From positions 12,348,134 through 12,412,133 of the forward strand of contig CM055618.1 of the NCBI GenBank assembly GCA_029379385.1: 64,000 nt of DNA. The letters are read 5' to 3'. Under the pieces are notes generated by a model. The model was not told the DNA's origin and searched no databases. It saw only the letters and a list, made by a program, of their open reading frames with translations. The translations under genes were made by a program, and so were the position numbers. Below are positions 18,022-29,016 of the stretch, piece after piece (position 1 is the first letter of the stretch; every line of letters begins with the position of its first letter). Source of the stretch: Quillaja saponaria (lineage: Eukaryota; Streptophyta; Magnoliopsida; Fabales; Quillajaceae).

Positions 18022-18174
18022 ACTGACACACCCGAAGGGTCTAATCAAAATGAGACACCCGAAGGAACTAACCAAAATGAGACACACGAAGGGTCTACCC
18101 AAACTGAGACACCCGAAGGGTCTAACCAAAAGGAGTCACACGATGAGACACACGGAGGGTCTAACCAAAATGAT
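18022..18174 (+). repeat. Coding minisatellite, ~30-bp units, in NAC exon 3 (copy A)
   Basis: About five degenerate repeats encode decapeptides of the form N-E-T-P/H-E-G-S/T-N-Q-N. The unit is a multiple of three, so copy-number change would keep the frame. The same array is at about 30490-30642 in copy B. Confidence 0.85.
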
Positions 18175-18249
18175 TCTAGCCAAAAAAATGAGACAAAAGA
18201 GGATAATAGCCAAAAAAATGGGTCACAGGACACGCATTCATCAAACTGA

Positions 18250-19581
18250 TAGCATTGTTATAGCTCTGTTCTTACTTAGTCATTTAGTTTCTTTCTTACC
18301 ATCATCAGCAATTACCATCTTCATGACTTAGTATGACAAGAATGTGTTTTGGAATTTTCATTAGATACTATAACAAAAAATTAATTATTTGGAAAATTTG
18401 GAGCATGCATTTGATAGTATATCTGTGTAAAAGAGGTGCTATGCTACCATCATCACAGTCATGACTTTATGTTTTGGACATTACAGATCATGATTTACTG
18501 AGTTATAGGACACCTGCAAGACTCCTAAGTAACAGAAACACCAGAAAGCATCTTCAAATTTAGGAACATCTATGTTCTGTACTGTACATGCATAACATGT
18601 TATCTTCTTTTCCCTACTATGTGAAACTAAATATTGAAAAGAAGTAAAATAGAACACATTCAAAAGAAAATACAAATACAGATCGAGGACCTGAAGATAT
18701 CAATAGACTTTTTTTTTTTTTTCAGAGAGATAAATGACATTACTCCTAGCAACATTGCTGGTAAGTCCTGTGGCAGAAATAGTTGTAGTCTGGTAAAACA
18801 TGGGGATAGATGCAGCAATAGTGATGTCCCGAGATAAACCAAGAAGATTCGTATGTAAAATGATCTGTGTGATTCCTCTGAAATTATGCAACCAGATCAT
18901 GATGAAGCTTATACAAGACTTCCAACATTAGTTTGCAATTTAGGCATTAGAACCATGATATAGAAAGATACTAGTATGATCAATACACGAACAGATTCTT
19001 TCTTTCTTTTTTGTTTTCCCATTCTTTTTCTGGCTTCTGCTGTACAAAAATTCATGGTCTTGGAGTTCTTTACCGTGAATTCTCAGTGGTTGTATATTGG
19101 TCTACCAGGAGTAAATTACAATAAAAATTATTTCAGTGTAGTGCAGATGAGCTTATGGACAAGGGGCTTTTTTTGTGATGTGGGATTGTAGGCTGTGCAG
19201 AAAACAAGTGCAATGTATGCTTAATTATTCTGTTCCTTTCTTTTTCAATATTGTGAAGGTATTAGTTAGGCTTCTTCAGGAATTAATGCTTATACTGAAA
19301 GGGGTGCTTGAAATTCATTTGGGTTAACTAAATTGTGTTAAACCGAATTAATCATTTCCTTGATGCCTTGCAGCTGAGTTTAATAAACTATCCTGTGAAG
19401 TGGAACTTGTTTACAGTTACAGCTAACAGTAAGGACTTTCCCATTATCATTAGTTATTGGTTGTTTAAGTAGAAAATACTAGAACTATGAGGGTGAATAT
19501 TGAAATGTTCAGTGGAGTTGGTGAAAGAATGTGGGAAGGAAATTCTGTAGAAGACAACCTGAGATATATACAAGCTATTAG
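18250..19581 (+). other. NAC 3' UTR and duplicated downstream sequence
   Basis: Non-coding sequence conserved between both copies. It holds short exon-like segments with good splice borders, such as TTTTTTCAG at about 18717-18725 followed by GTAAGT at about 18761, but none can be tied to a known gene. Confidence 0.4.
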
Positions 19582-19761
19582 AAGACTGAAGGCTCTCAGA
19601 GGATATCTGATGAAGTGGAACATAAAAGTCTTCGTAAACTGGGAGACAAAGAAAAATGTGTTTTGGAGGAGGTTCACTCTGTAGATGAGGCAAAAGAAGT
19701 AGTTTGTAAGGTGATAGAGAAATTCGACATCATAGAGAAATCAGCTCGAGGAAGCTCTTAG
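19582..19761 (+). other. Possible terminal exon of an unrecognised gene (copy 1)
   Basis: Preceded by TATTAG (usable acceptor), an open frame of 59 codons ends at TAG 19759-19761. Its product is rich in Lys, Glu and Val with a heptad-like pattern (contains GDKEKCVLEEV and VIEKFDIIEKS), more like real coding sequence than chance. In duplication copy 2 the same frame (from 32039) stops early at 32165-32167. I do not recognise the family. It could be a relic of a neighbouring gene duplicated with the NAC, or chance. Confidence 0.3.
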
Positions 19762-21657
19762 CTTTAGAAAGGTGAGAACAACATGAAATTCTTTCGATGA
19801 AAACTGGTGCTGGAAGAACTCATTTTCTCCACAAACCTTTTTATTAAAGACAATCATTGTAGTAGTATTTATGATTTATGAATGATCATTAGACTTCGTC
19901 AGAAAAGTTTTTCACTGCTTCTTTTGTTTCTATTTTCATCAGGAGAAGTAAACTGTTGGTAAGTGCACCTTGGTTGAATTCCAAATTGTTGTCAAGAAGA
20001 CTGATCTGTTTTCTACAAAGTTATATCAACAGAATGTATTTTTTGATTTTTAAGTGAGATACTGAGAAGTTACTCACAGCCACTTGAATTAGGAGTTTTC
20101 ACTTTGCTTGATGAAGTGTATTGATATTGTCTAAAATGGAGATGCTGTGGATCCAGCTATCCATTTTTACAGTTCGTTTCTTGGTTTGGGTTAATGGAGC
20201 TCCCTCATACTTTTTCGTTACTTTGAAGAGGTCATATTCAGGGATATTCATTCTTTATCTTGTTTATCTTTGATTGTAATGAAATCTTTTCCAAAACGAT
20301 TGTCACTATGCTTCAAAGGTGGTATTGGGAGAGAATTAAATGTGTCTTGTTATTCAAATAATACACCCTTCTCGTGCAAAGTCTGCAGGATTTTCTGTTT
20401 TATAAGGTGTGCATTAATCTGTTTCCAAGATAGGGCTGCTGGATTTCTTTACATTTTGAGGCTCTTCTGGGTGTGAGCTATTAGTTCATAACTCCTAGTC
20501 TTATTTCCTGATCTTTCCATGAACAAAGTTACTAATTTATTAGGTGTAATATCTATGTACATACTTTACCCTCTATAGGATCTTTTGTAGTGAACATTCC
20601 TTATCGGAATGAAAACAAAACAGAAAGAGGGGTTTCAGGACTTGAGAGCTAGTAAAAGGAAGACATGGTTGTGTGCTGCAGCATAAGCCTTTGACCCATT
20701 ATTCAATAACCCAGTTATTTACAGCAACTTCCTCTTTCTACTTAACTATTTTCAAATCCAAATTGGAGAGGTAAAAGAAGATGTACCTGAGTTCCAATTT
20801 ATTCAACAACAGCTGGACTAGTTCCATCAACATGAAGAAGCAGAGAAGATAGGCTATTTAAGTGACATATTTTACTCAGTGCACAATCCTCTATAATAAA
20901 GAAAAAATAACTAATTAATTGAGATTCACTTTTTGTTAGAACTATAGTTGCACGCGAAATCCACTTAGCAGCCCATACCTTATCATAAATCAATGAAGTT
21001 TATAATAGTTTAGATAGATGATCAACTTTTGATTATTGCTATATTAATTAAATCTTCAATCTTTGATAAATAAAGATATAAAATCTTAAGAGTATACTTA
21101 ACGCCGGGTGACCACAAAATGTAATTATATCAAGAAGCAAGAAAGAAGAAAAGGTTATTGATTAGTCTTCCATATCAATTACTTCAATTAAGTTAATTTA
21201 TGTCTTTAAGAAATAAGTGTTGTGTGTACCACAAAAAAGTAGAGATATTATAGGTGTACCTAACCTAAATGAGTACAATTTTAATTAATTATTTTTATCT
21301 TACCTCATTTATATATAAATATTGCAACCGTCAATCCATTGGATTAGAACTACAAAAATCATTAGATCCATCGAAAACGATATTCACCTTCGAAACTCAT
21401 TGAATACGACAACCTACCGTCAAACCTATTAAAAATGACGACAAAGATTGTTGGGACCCAATAAAGATAACGATTACCATCATCGGATCTGACCAACAAT
21501 GATGAACACCACCATCATGACCTGTCGAAGATGATTATACACTGTCAAGATCTACTAGAGATGAGGACCACCGTCATTGCAACCTGCCATAGACAACAAC
21601 ATACCTCGTTGAGTCCTATAAAAAATAACAACATTCATCGTCGAGAATTGTTAAAGA
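19762..21657. other. Duplicated non-coding flank (copy 1)
   Basis: Aligns with 32170-34608 in copy 2 once the hAT MITE there is removed. No gene recognised. Confidence 0.5.
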
Positions 21658-24600
21658 TGTAGTATTGAAAATTGCGAAAACAATAAACACCTTTGAAATG
21701 TTTAAATCGAGTTTAGAATTTCTCTTTTCATAAGACTATATTTGCTCTCTACTTGCAACAGGTTACGGCAAATCAGCCTTTCAAGATAAAACAAACTCTT
21801 TTATAACTAAGGTTGCTATTAGATATAAACAAAAACTATAACTTGAAAAGAGAAAAAAAGAGAAGAATAAGAGATATTTAAAAATGGGTTAACTATGTTA
21901 CTTTTATAAGCTTTCCATAAAAGGACATTTCTATTCATATGGAAGTTAATATCCAAAAGGAAATGTCTTTTCATTTTATCAAAAAGTAATGACTTTTTGA
22001 TTATGTCAAATAACCTATAAAAATTCTTATAAGTTTTCAATGAAAAAAATATTCTTTTTCATAAAGAAATTAATTTATGAAAACAAATGTCTTTTTATTT
22101 AAGTAACAAGTAATAACTTTTTGATTAAGTCATACTAACTAAACTTTCTTATTCTCGATACTTTAATAACTATTCATGTAGAAGTTATTTTATGAAATGA
22201 AATATATTTTCATTTAAGCAAAACGTAATGACTCTTGGATTAAGTCAAATTACTTTAAAGCTATTGAAAATTCCTAACAATTTATCCCAATTTTCAAAGT
22301 ATTTGTAAGTGCCTCTTTCTCTTGTCACCATTGGTTGGTTGTATAAGGTGTCTTTAAACTTGAACCTTTTCTAGTAATAATAAAATGTCAGAATCCAAAT
22401 TGTCCTAAGACTTGAACTTTGTAATCTTTAGATGACATCATATATATTACTCATCCATACAACTTTTCGATTATAATTTATACTCCCGCACATTAGATGG
22501 CCATGTACTACATCTTAGAAATTCATATATATTTTTGAGACAACTTTTTGATCTCGCAGAAGCAGTCACACTTCCCATATATATAAAAGTGAATCTATAA
22601 ATGCACTGTATGATTTGTATTTTTCCCTTAGAACATAGATTCATTAAAATTTAAACCTACCCTCTGTTTTTCTCTATACTAGCATGTACTTATTTTGAGA
22701 TGACATAAAGGTTTTTTAACATTTATATTTGTATAGTGCATAAATTGGTTTTAATTACATGTTTGTTTCCATATGAAACTAGAAAATTAGGATTTTTCCT
22801 AACAGTCAAATAAGTAACCTCTCATTTTCAAAAGCTTTATAAAACCCAACTCCCGGAAATCTTTCATATCACATCCTTGCCTAGGCAATTTGCAAAGGGC
22901 CGTCAATATTTTTCCTTGACTGTGATAAAACTTCATTTAATTTATTTTGGGATCATATTGTCCTATTAATGTTTTTAACATCAATGTCAAGATCCTTTAA
23001 CTTGATATTGGAACTTTAACAATTATGTACTTCTTAGGTGAATTAATTAACATTGAAATACCATTTTCAAAGAACTTTGTATTTACCTTCAATATTTAAA
23101 ATTATGTTAATTGTAACACCTAGGATCACCATTACAATAACATCAACATCACCTTTCTAAATAAGATTTTAAATTCTCTCATCACATTGATATTATATAT
23201 TTGTAACACAAACTTGCACAATAATATTGATTTCAAAAAAATATTTCCATTGTATCAATTTCTATTAACATTCTTTTCAATCCCACTTTTTGAACAATTT
23301 CAAAAATCCATGGAGTATATGAATAAATTCATATTCATATTTTAATATACCGAGTATCAATCCAATAAATATACAATATTGAATTTAACAAAATCCACAT
23401 AATTTTAATCAAGAAAAAATTTCCAAACTAGTATTACCACTTGTCACATCTTAAGGTAAAATAAACATTTCTCTTTATACCTTCTAGAATTTTTTCAAGA
23501 AAAATTATGTCCTTGATATATAACAAAACTAGAAATTTATAATAATTCTCCCATTATTCTATACATCAAAAATTTGATATACAAAATTTAAAAAACAATT
23601 CATATACAAATTCAAATAGAATAATAACCCCTTCAATAGCCACCATATACAGGCACTGGACTCTTAGCATAAATGTAAACCCGACACTCACCTCAACCAA
23701 TAATTCCTTGTGGATTGATTCTCCAATGCAAAAATAATGAAGAAAAAGTCAACGGGAACTTGAAAACTTACTGATAGTTCACAAACTTTTACTTCATTAA
23801 TTTTTTTTTTTTCAACATTAGTGTCTGGACTTACAATTGAAAGGATATAAAACATATCATCCTATTGTGAAACCATGTTACATGAATTGTGCATAGAGCC
23901 CAAAACAAGCCTCACAAAGTATTTTAATTGAAATTCAAAAATCCATGTAACTTCATGGCTTGAAACCATTCCTTATTTACGTTGGTTACAATTTTGAAAG
24001 CTTCTGCCAATTAAAATGATTTGTCTCTAGATACACACCCAATATATTTGAGTTGTAAAACCCAAATACGTACATTGAGCTTATCCAATAGTAGTGACAA
24101 AATCATCTTTCCTTGCCAAAAAATAATGCCGGTTCAACATAAACACCATAATTTTTTTTTTCCTTTTGTTTTCTTCATATAAATTTATCATTATATGAAA
24201 ACCAAACATAAAATAAGTTTCAGAATAGATGAACAAGAAAAACCTGAACAATATTTGTGTTATCCAAGTATCACTTATGTTTCTCATCTTTGCCACTTGA
24301 TTCTTTTCCACACACTTTCTCTTCCAATTAAAATGACTGAATCATTAAATTTTGTCAATTTCATCACATCATTGACTACAGGCATTCTTGAACTTGTATC
24401 TTCCATTCAAATATAGTCTTAAGATTGTAGTATTAAAAATTAGAGAAACAATAAACACATTCGAAATGTTTGAGTCGAGTTAAAATTTCTCTTTCTTTAA
24501 GACTATATTTGCACCTTACTTTGCAATGGGTTATAGCAAATCAGTCTTCCTAAGATAAAACAGACTTTTTATATCTAAAGTTGCTATTAGATATAAATAG

Positions 24601-25047
24601 AAACTATTACTTGAAAAGAGAAAGAAAGAGAAGAAGAAGAGATATATAAAAATGGGCTAACCATGTTACTTTTATAGGCTTTTCATAAAGGGAATATTTC
24701 TATTCATATGGAAAGTTAATACCCAAAAGGAAATGTCTTTTCATTTTATCAAAAAATAATAATTTTTTAATTAAGTCAAATAGTCATAAAAATCTTTATT
24801 GGTCTTCCATTAAAAAACATTTTTTTTCATAAAGAAATTAATTTACGAAAACAAATGTCTTTTCATTTAAGTAACAAGTAATGACTTTTTGATTAAGTCA
24901 CATTAACCAAACTTTCCTATTCTCAATACTTTAATAACTATTCATGTAAAAATTATTTTATGAAAGGAAATGTATTTTCATTTAAACAAAAAGTAACGAT
25001 TCTTGGATTAAGTCAAATTACTTTAAAACTATTGAAAATTCCTAACA
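21658..25047 (-). mobile_element. Non-autonomous LTR retrotransposon, 3.4 kb, nested in duplication copy 1
   Basis: Two direct ~620-bp terminal repeats, 21658-22279 and 24426-25047, each begin TGTAGTATT and end CCTAACA. The flanks are AAAGA (21653-21657) and ATAGA (25048-25052), a 5-bp target duplication with one mismatch. The empty site is preserved in copy 2 at about 34608 (GCTATAGATAAC). Read on the minus strand the LTR starts TGTTAGGAATTTTC, and the base run before the 3' LTR (AAAATTGGGATAAA) is purine-rich like a polypurine tract, so minus orientation is favoured. The 2.1-kb interior has only stop-ridden frames, with no recognisable gag or pol. The LTRs differ at roughly one base in eight by eye, so the insertion is old. 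Confidence 0.9.
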
Positions 25048-25316
25048 ATAGATAACAATCCTAGTGATTAAAACACAATTTCGATTGTAATTATTTATGT
25101 TATCCAAACTCATAAATTCTATTTTCTAACCAATTCCATTTCTTTACAATCTCAATTCTATTTTTACGCACCCAAATACACCATAAAGGAAATTGAAGAG
25201 ATATGCATTTGAACATGAATATACCTAACAAAAGACCATGCAGAATATAAGCACTTATACTCAACAAACTACACATTATTATAAGAAAGAGCTATACAAT
25301 AAAAGTATTTAACATC

Positions 25317-25336
25317 TATATATATATATATATATA
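25317..25336. repeat. (AT)n microsatellite at the end of duplication copy 1
   Basis: A short AT run near the point where similarity to copy 2 stops. Confidence 0.8.
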
Positions 25337-25435
25337 TCTCAGACACTACATTTATTTTAAAAAAACAATTTTATTTTTTATTATAAAAGAAAAACATATT
25401 GTAAACAATACTCAAAGGATAATAAAGATGCACTC

Positions 25436-26700
25436 CTTCAAGGGTGATTCTAAAAACAAAGGATAATTCCAAGAAACCCAAAGCTAGAGCCTCTAGTTAT
25501 GACAAACCCCTCCATTGGAGATGGGTTCTTAGATTCACATAGAGTGAGAGGGAGAAGAAGAAGACAACTGAGAGAGATGAAAGCTTATGCCAATTTTCAT
25601 TATATTCAAGATGATTATTTTTCACGTCAATTACACATTATATAGCTAATAACTAGTGTAAAAATATCCAAACTAACCCTGTTCTAAATTTTATCTGTAA
25701 CAATCTCTCTCCCTTCAGGCAAACCTTGTCCTCAAGGTTAATAGTAGGAGCAAAATTGAATGTAATGATACAGTGAGAATTCAAAGCCACTAGAAAATAA
25801 TGAAAATGAAAGATCATAACAGTAGAATTTGTGAGACTTGCAGTTCTTAAATCTTGACTTCTTACAGCAACTGGAAGGCTTTTGGTTTTGCCATGGACGT
25901 TGCTTGCTTCTATTCCAGCCTTTAATTTTCTTTACGGGCAACCAAACAAACGAAATGACTCAATTTAAGTCCTTCTCTTCCAATTAAAAAAACCCAAGCC
26001 ATTATGGCTTGAAACCCATCATGAGAAGACCTTAGAACTCCTACAGCTTGATCTTTGAGATTCTCATACATTAGCACACCCCCATTTTCCTTATTTCTGA
26101 TACCCATGTCTTTGTGCTTGAAGAAATATGATCTTTCTTAGAATTGTGCATTTGAAGACTTGTAGTCCTTGAGGCCTGCAATTGCTAGTTCTGTTGCTTC
26201 TTGCATAATGTCCTTGATTTCTTGCACTATTGAAAGGTTGGTGGCCATTGATCCTGTCAACGAAGCTTTAGCTTTTGTAACTTGTGAGTCTCCTGGAAGT
26301 GGGTTCTTGTTTCCCTCCATTGTAGAGCTTGACAAATTCATAGGAGCAGAGTTCTGATTCCCTTCTACTATGGACTGTTGGGAATATATCAATTTCTCAC
26401 TTATAGTTTGCAGCTTCACCTTGGATCTTTGGTCATGCGTGAGTGAATCTATGGCTTCCATCAAAGCTTGAAACTTTGACTCCATACCAAGCTTCAGTTT
26501 CTGAATGATGAGTCCATACTAGCCTTGTATTCATGCAATGATGAATCTAATCTAATGAATCTTGCTTCTATTTTATCTATTCTTTATTATAGTGTTGTAA
26601 GCCTCTGATCAAGAATGGTGTTGCTCATGTTTACCATGGATGCCAGAATGCCAGGAATGAAATTGTATACCACTTGATAAGGGTGATTCTAAAAACATTG
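25436..26700 (-). mobile_element. Decayed, internally deleted gypsy-like LTR retrotransposon
   Basis: On the minus strand, near 25745-25705, a frame reads NLEDKVCLKGERD, the usual C-terminal tail of Ty3/gypsy polyproteins; an LTR-like sequence beginning TGTTACAGATAAAATTTAG follows and ends in TTTTAGAATCACCCTT near 25440. The same LTR end recurs at about 26681-26700, followed on the minus strand by AGTGGTATACAA, which resembles the usual methionine-tRNA primer-binding site, and by a gag-like frame at 26485-26138 (MESKFQALMEAIDSL). Most of gag-pol and nearly all of the 5' LTR are missing. The remnant separates the two copies of the segmental duplication. Confidence 0.7.
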
Positions 26701-26831
26701 TTGTCATTTAGATCAGATAAGTCATTGCCAATTAAATGAAAGCATTAAAATAAGACCAATCTTTGATCTTGTTTGCCTAGAAAGCTCACAACAAATATCA
26801 TACAAAGCTTTAGGATCTCGTCTAATAAGTT

Positions 26832-27424
26832 GAATATAAGAAGAATGTATATTTAGATGATTTGAAATGTACAAGAGGGAGCTTCTATTTATAGGCTAAA
26901 GTGTTTACCTAACATAGTGAACCTAGACTAAATATCAGTCAAATACATAATGGAAATTACACATAATTACAATCTAATTTAGAGACAAAATAGGGACATA
27001 ATTTGAGGGACATAATAGGCACAAATCATGGGTAACTTGAGAGCTCTTGATTTATGCTAACACACCCCCCTTAAACTCAAGGTGGTTGATGAGTAACTAG
27101 GTTGAGTTTGAAAACTAAGCACTGAAAGTCTTTTGCAGAGATTTCGTGAAAATATATGCAATCCGGTCCAAGGAAGGAATAGGAACGAGTCTGAGAGTGC
27201 AACAAGTGAGATGAGTGCGCGTGATATGACAATCAATTTCAATGTGTTTTGTTCGTTCATGGAAAACATCATTGTGAGTAACTTGAATAGCACTCTGACT
27301 ATCACAGTGAATAAGTGTAGCAGAGAACAAAGTATGATCAGAAAAATTGACACCCATCTCTCCTAGCAACCTATCTTAGCCATATTAACTCAGTAGTAGT
27401 ATCTACAAGTTAGCATAAATCAAG
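26832..27424 (-). mobile_element. Ty1/copia retrotransposon fragment (RNase H end plus 3' LTR)
   Basis: The minus-strand frame 27369-27115 encodes the copia RNase H signature, including [20 protein letters not shown] and IFTKSLQ. Upstream, ELIWLR is followed by an in-frame stop and a frameshift. After the frame comes a polypurine tract (AAGGGGGGTG) and an LTR starting TGTTAGCATAAATC at 27062, with a TATAAATAG box, ending near 26832. The fragment is absent from duplication copy 1. It is non-functional. Confidence 0.88.
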
Positions 27425-28001
27425 GCATAACTCGAACATAATACAACTAGTTACACTCTTAACAGCAGATCAACATCATTATACACCTACCTCAAATACC
27501 CTGAACTGCTGTGCTGACACACTGGCAGTGGTAGTGAGTTGATGTCCAATTAAGGTCAAGCTCAATTGAATGTAGCATATATATAACCTTGGTCCTTGGA
27601 TATGGTTTCAACGTCACAACTCACAAATGCATACACCTACTTCTCAACGAGAATCACTTTCCTAAAAAGTGGGGCTAGTAACAAAATTTGAAAGGATAAT
27701 TAGAGTAAGGGGTTTTTGTTGTGTACTCTTGCAGATTATACTCCAAATCTCCAATACTGTTTCGAAACAGCCAAAACTCATTCTATAATTTCTAAATTGA
27801 TAATCATCCAAGTCAATAAAAAAAGTACGAGAAGTTAGTATTGCTTGAAAATTAGACAAAAACAATGAATTGAGGGTAGAACCCCAGAAAATGAGATCTG
27901 AATATAAATTGGGTATTCTGGAAACAATCTAAATTGAATTTCATTACTGCCAAAGCTTTTGCATCTAATAATCTTCTAGAGGATTGAAGCAAGCAATTGA
28001 A

Positions 28002-28355
28002 GGGTAATTTTGTCATTAAAATATTATATTCTTATTTCATAGGCTGTGCAAGCAGCCATTTAAGCTATGCAAATATATAGTATGGAGATATATTATAGTG
28101 AATAATTATCTCTTCAACAATTTATAGTTGTATAAGTATTTTAAAAGTACTTTATAATTATCAATCTACTGATTTATTTATTGATTTTTTTGAAGAGTAA
28201 TTTTGTCAATAAAATATTATATTCTTATTTCATAGGCTGTGCAAGCAGCCATTTAAGCTATGCAAATAGCAATATATGGAGATATATTATAATAAATAAT
28301 TGTCTATCCAACAATTTATACCTATTTCAAAAATACTTATTACTTATCACTCTAC
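28002..28355. repeat. Local tandem duplication, ~165-bp units
   Basis: Two units (about 28002-28183 and 28193-28355) both contain GTAATTTTGTCA, CATAGGCTGTGCAAGCAGCC and CAACAATTTATA. Copy 1 of the segmental duplication has a single unit (about 15845-16025), so this happened after the large duplication. Confidence 0.85.
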
Positions 28356-28356
28356 G

Positions 28357-28527
28357 GATGTTTTAGTGTGAGGTTAATATCGTTCACGATTTATATAGTG
28401 TGACGTTAATATTATTTGAAGTTCACGGCTTGCCCTCGCACAAGTGTTTTACTACGGCCTTGAACCCATGAGATTACAAAAGTCTCTTAACCATTGCGTT
28501 CTTTATCACTTGAACATCATCTTGTGA
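28357..28527 (-). mobile_element. tRNA-derived SINE-like insertion
   Basis: On the minus strand the segment reads CGCAATGGTTAAGAGAC (D-arm/A box), a short anticodon-arm-like GAGA...TCTC pairing around TTTTGTAA, and CATGGGTTCAAGGCC (T-arm/B box), followed by an unrelated tail. It is missing at the matching place in duplication copy 1 (about 16018), which makes it an insertion. Target duplications are not clear. Confidence 0.6.
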
Positions 28528-29016
28528 GTATTTATCTATAAATCATCATAAATCACAACGAATATGACAAATTGTGTGATGCAATATATTCAATTGGTGT
28601 GTGATTCTAATTTAACATATATTCTTAGTATTATATCAAAACCTAGTCACCTTTAATCGCTTATAACTCAGACGATTTGTGAGTACAAATTCCATCTTAA
28701 ATCCGATTTACGCGTTAGTACACATTTCGTCGTAAATAGCAAACGAGTTAACCGTCAATTATTTGGTGATCTTGACGGGGTAGACGAGTTTTCAACCGAG
28801 TCCTTCGAGTCATGCATGAGTAGCAACTTAACGTAACTAACTACTTTTAACAAACTATAACGGTAGATAGAGTCTTGAAGGCAGCAATTCTTGCACAATC
28901 AACCATGGATTCATCAAGTTTCTGATTCTTCAACACTCTGTCTCTCTCTCTTTCTGTTTACATTGCAAAGTCTCTCTCATTTCCTTTTTCCTTATTCTCT
29001 GGTCTGCTTTGAAATC

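Larger units (their letters stand above)
16585..18249 (+). pseudogene. NAC-domain gene, copy A, frameshifted in exon 1
   Basis: Same three-exon structure as the open copy at 29017-30717: exons 16585-16812, 17452-17753, 17863-18249. Relative to copy B, exon 1 has two extra bases (GT/TG at about 16671-16672) within the codons for the first conserved NAC block; the frame then hits TAG at 16717-16719, truncating the product at 44 aa. Ignoring the insertion, exon 1 differs from copy B by a net one codon and would read on normally, and exons 2 and 3 are fully open, encoding the rest of the divergent NAC domain and the Glu/Asn/Gln-rich tail. No downstream in-frame Met in exon 1 could rescue the N-terminal block. 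Either a recent pseudogene or a sequencing/assembly error; exons 2-3 differ from copy B by only about ten bases. Splice sites remain intact, so it may still be transcribed. Confidence 0.82.
15114..25300 (+). repeat. Segmental duplication, copy 1 (NAC pseudogene copy)
   Basis: The sequence from CATTTAGATCAGACAAGTCA onward recurs in the same order and orientation at 26703-34862. The match runs through the NAC gene and its downstream flank, continues after an LTR element (21658-25047) is removed, and fades about 25300. Apart from insertions each unit is about 6.8-7 kb. Similarity is highest around NAC exons 2-3 and lowest at the distal end. Orientation is direct, so this is a tandem duplication. 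Confidence 0.93.

Noticed and set aside
18045..18233. Minus-strand Cys/Trp/Ser/Phe-rich frame under NAC exon 3 (and its copy at 30406-30597)
   Set aside because: It is the complement of the coding minisatellite in NAC exon 3, so its odd composition is a shadow effect.
28891..29016. Upstream in-frame Met for NAC copy B giving a hydrophobic leader that could suggest a membrane-bound NAC
   Set aside because: Membrane-bound NACs carry a C-terminal anchor, and the leader is not in frame in copy A; it is most likely 5' UTR.
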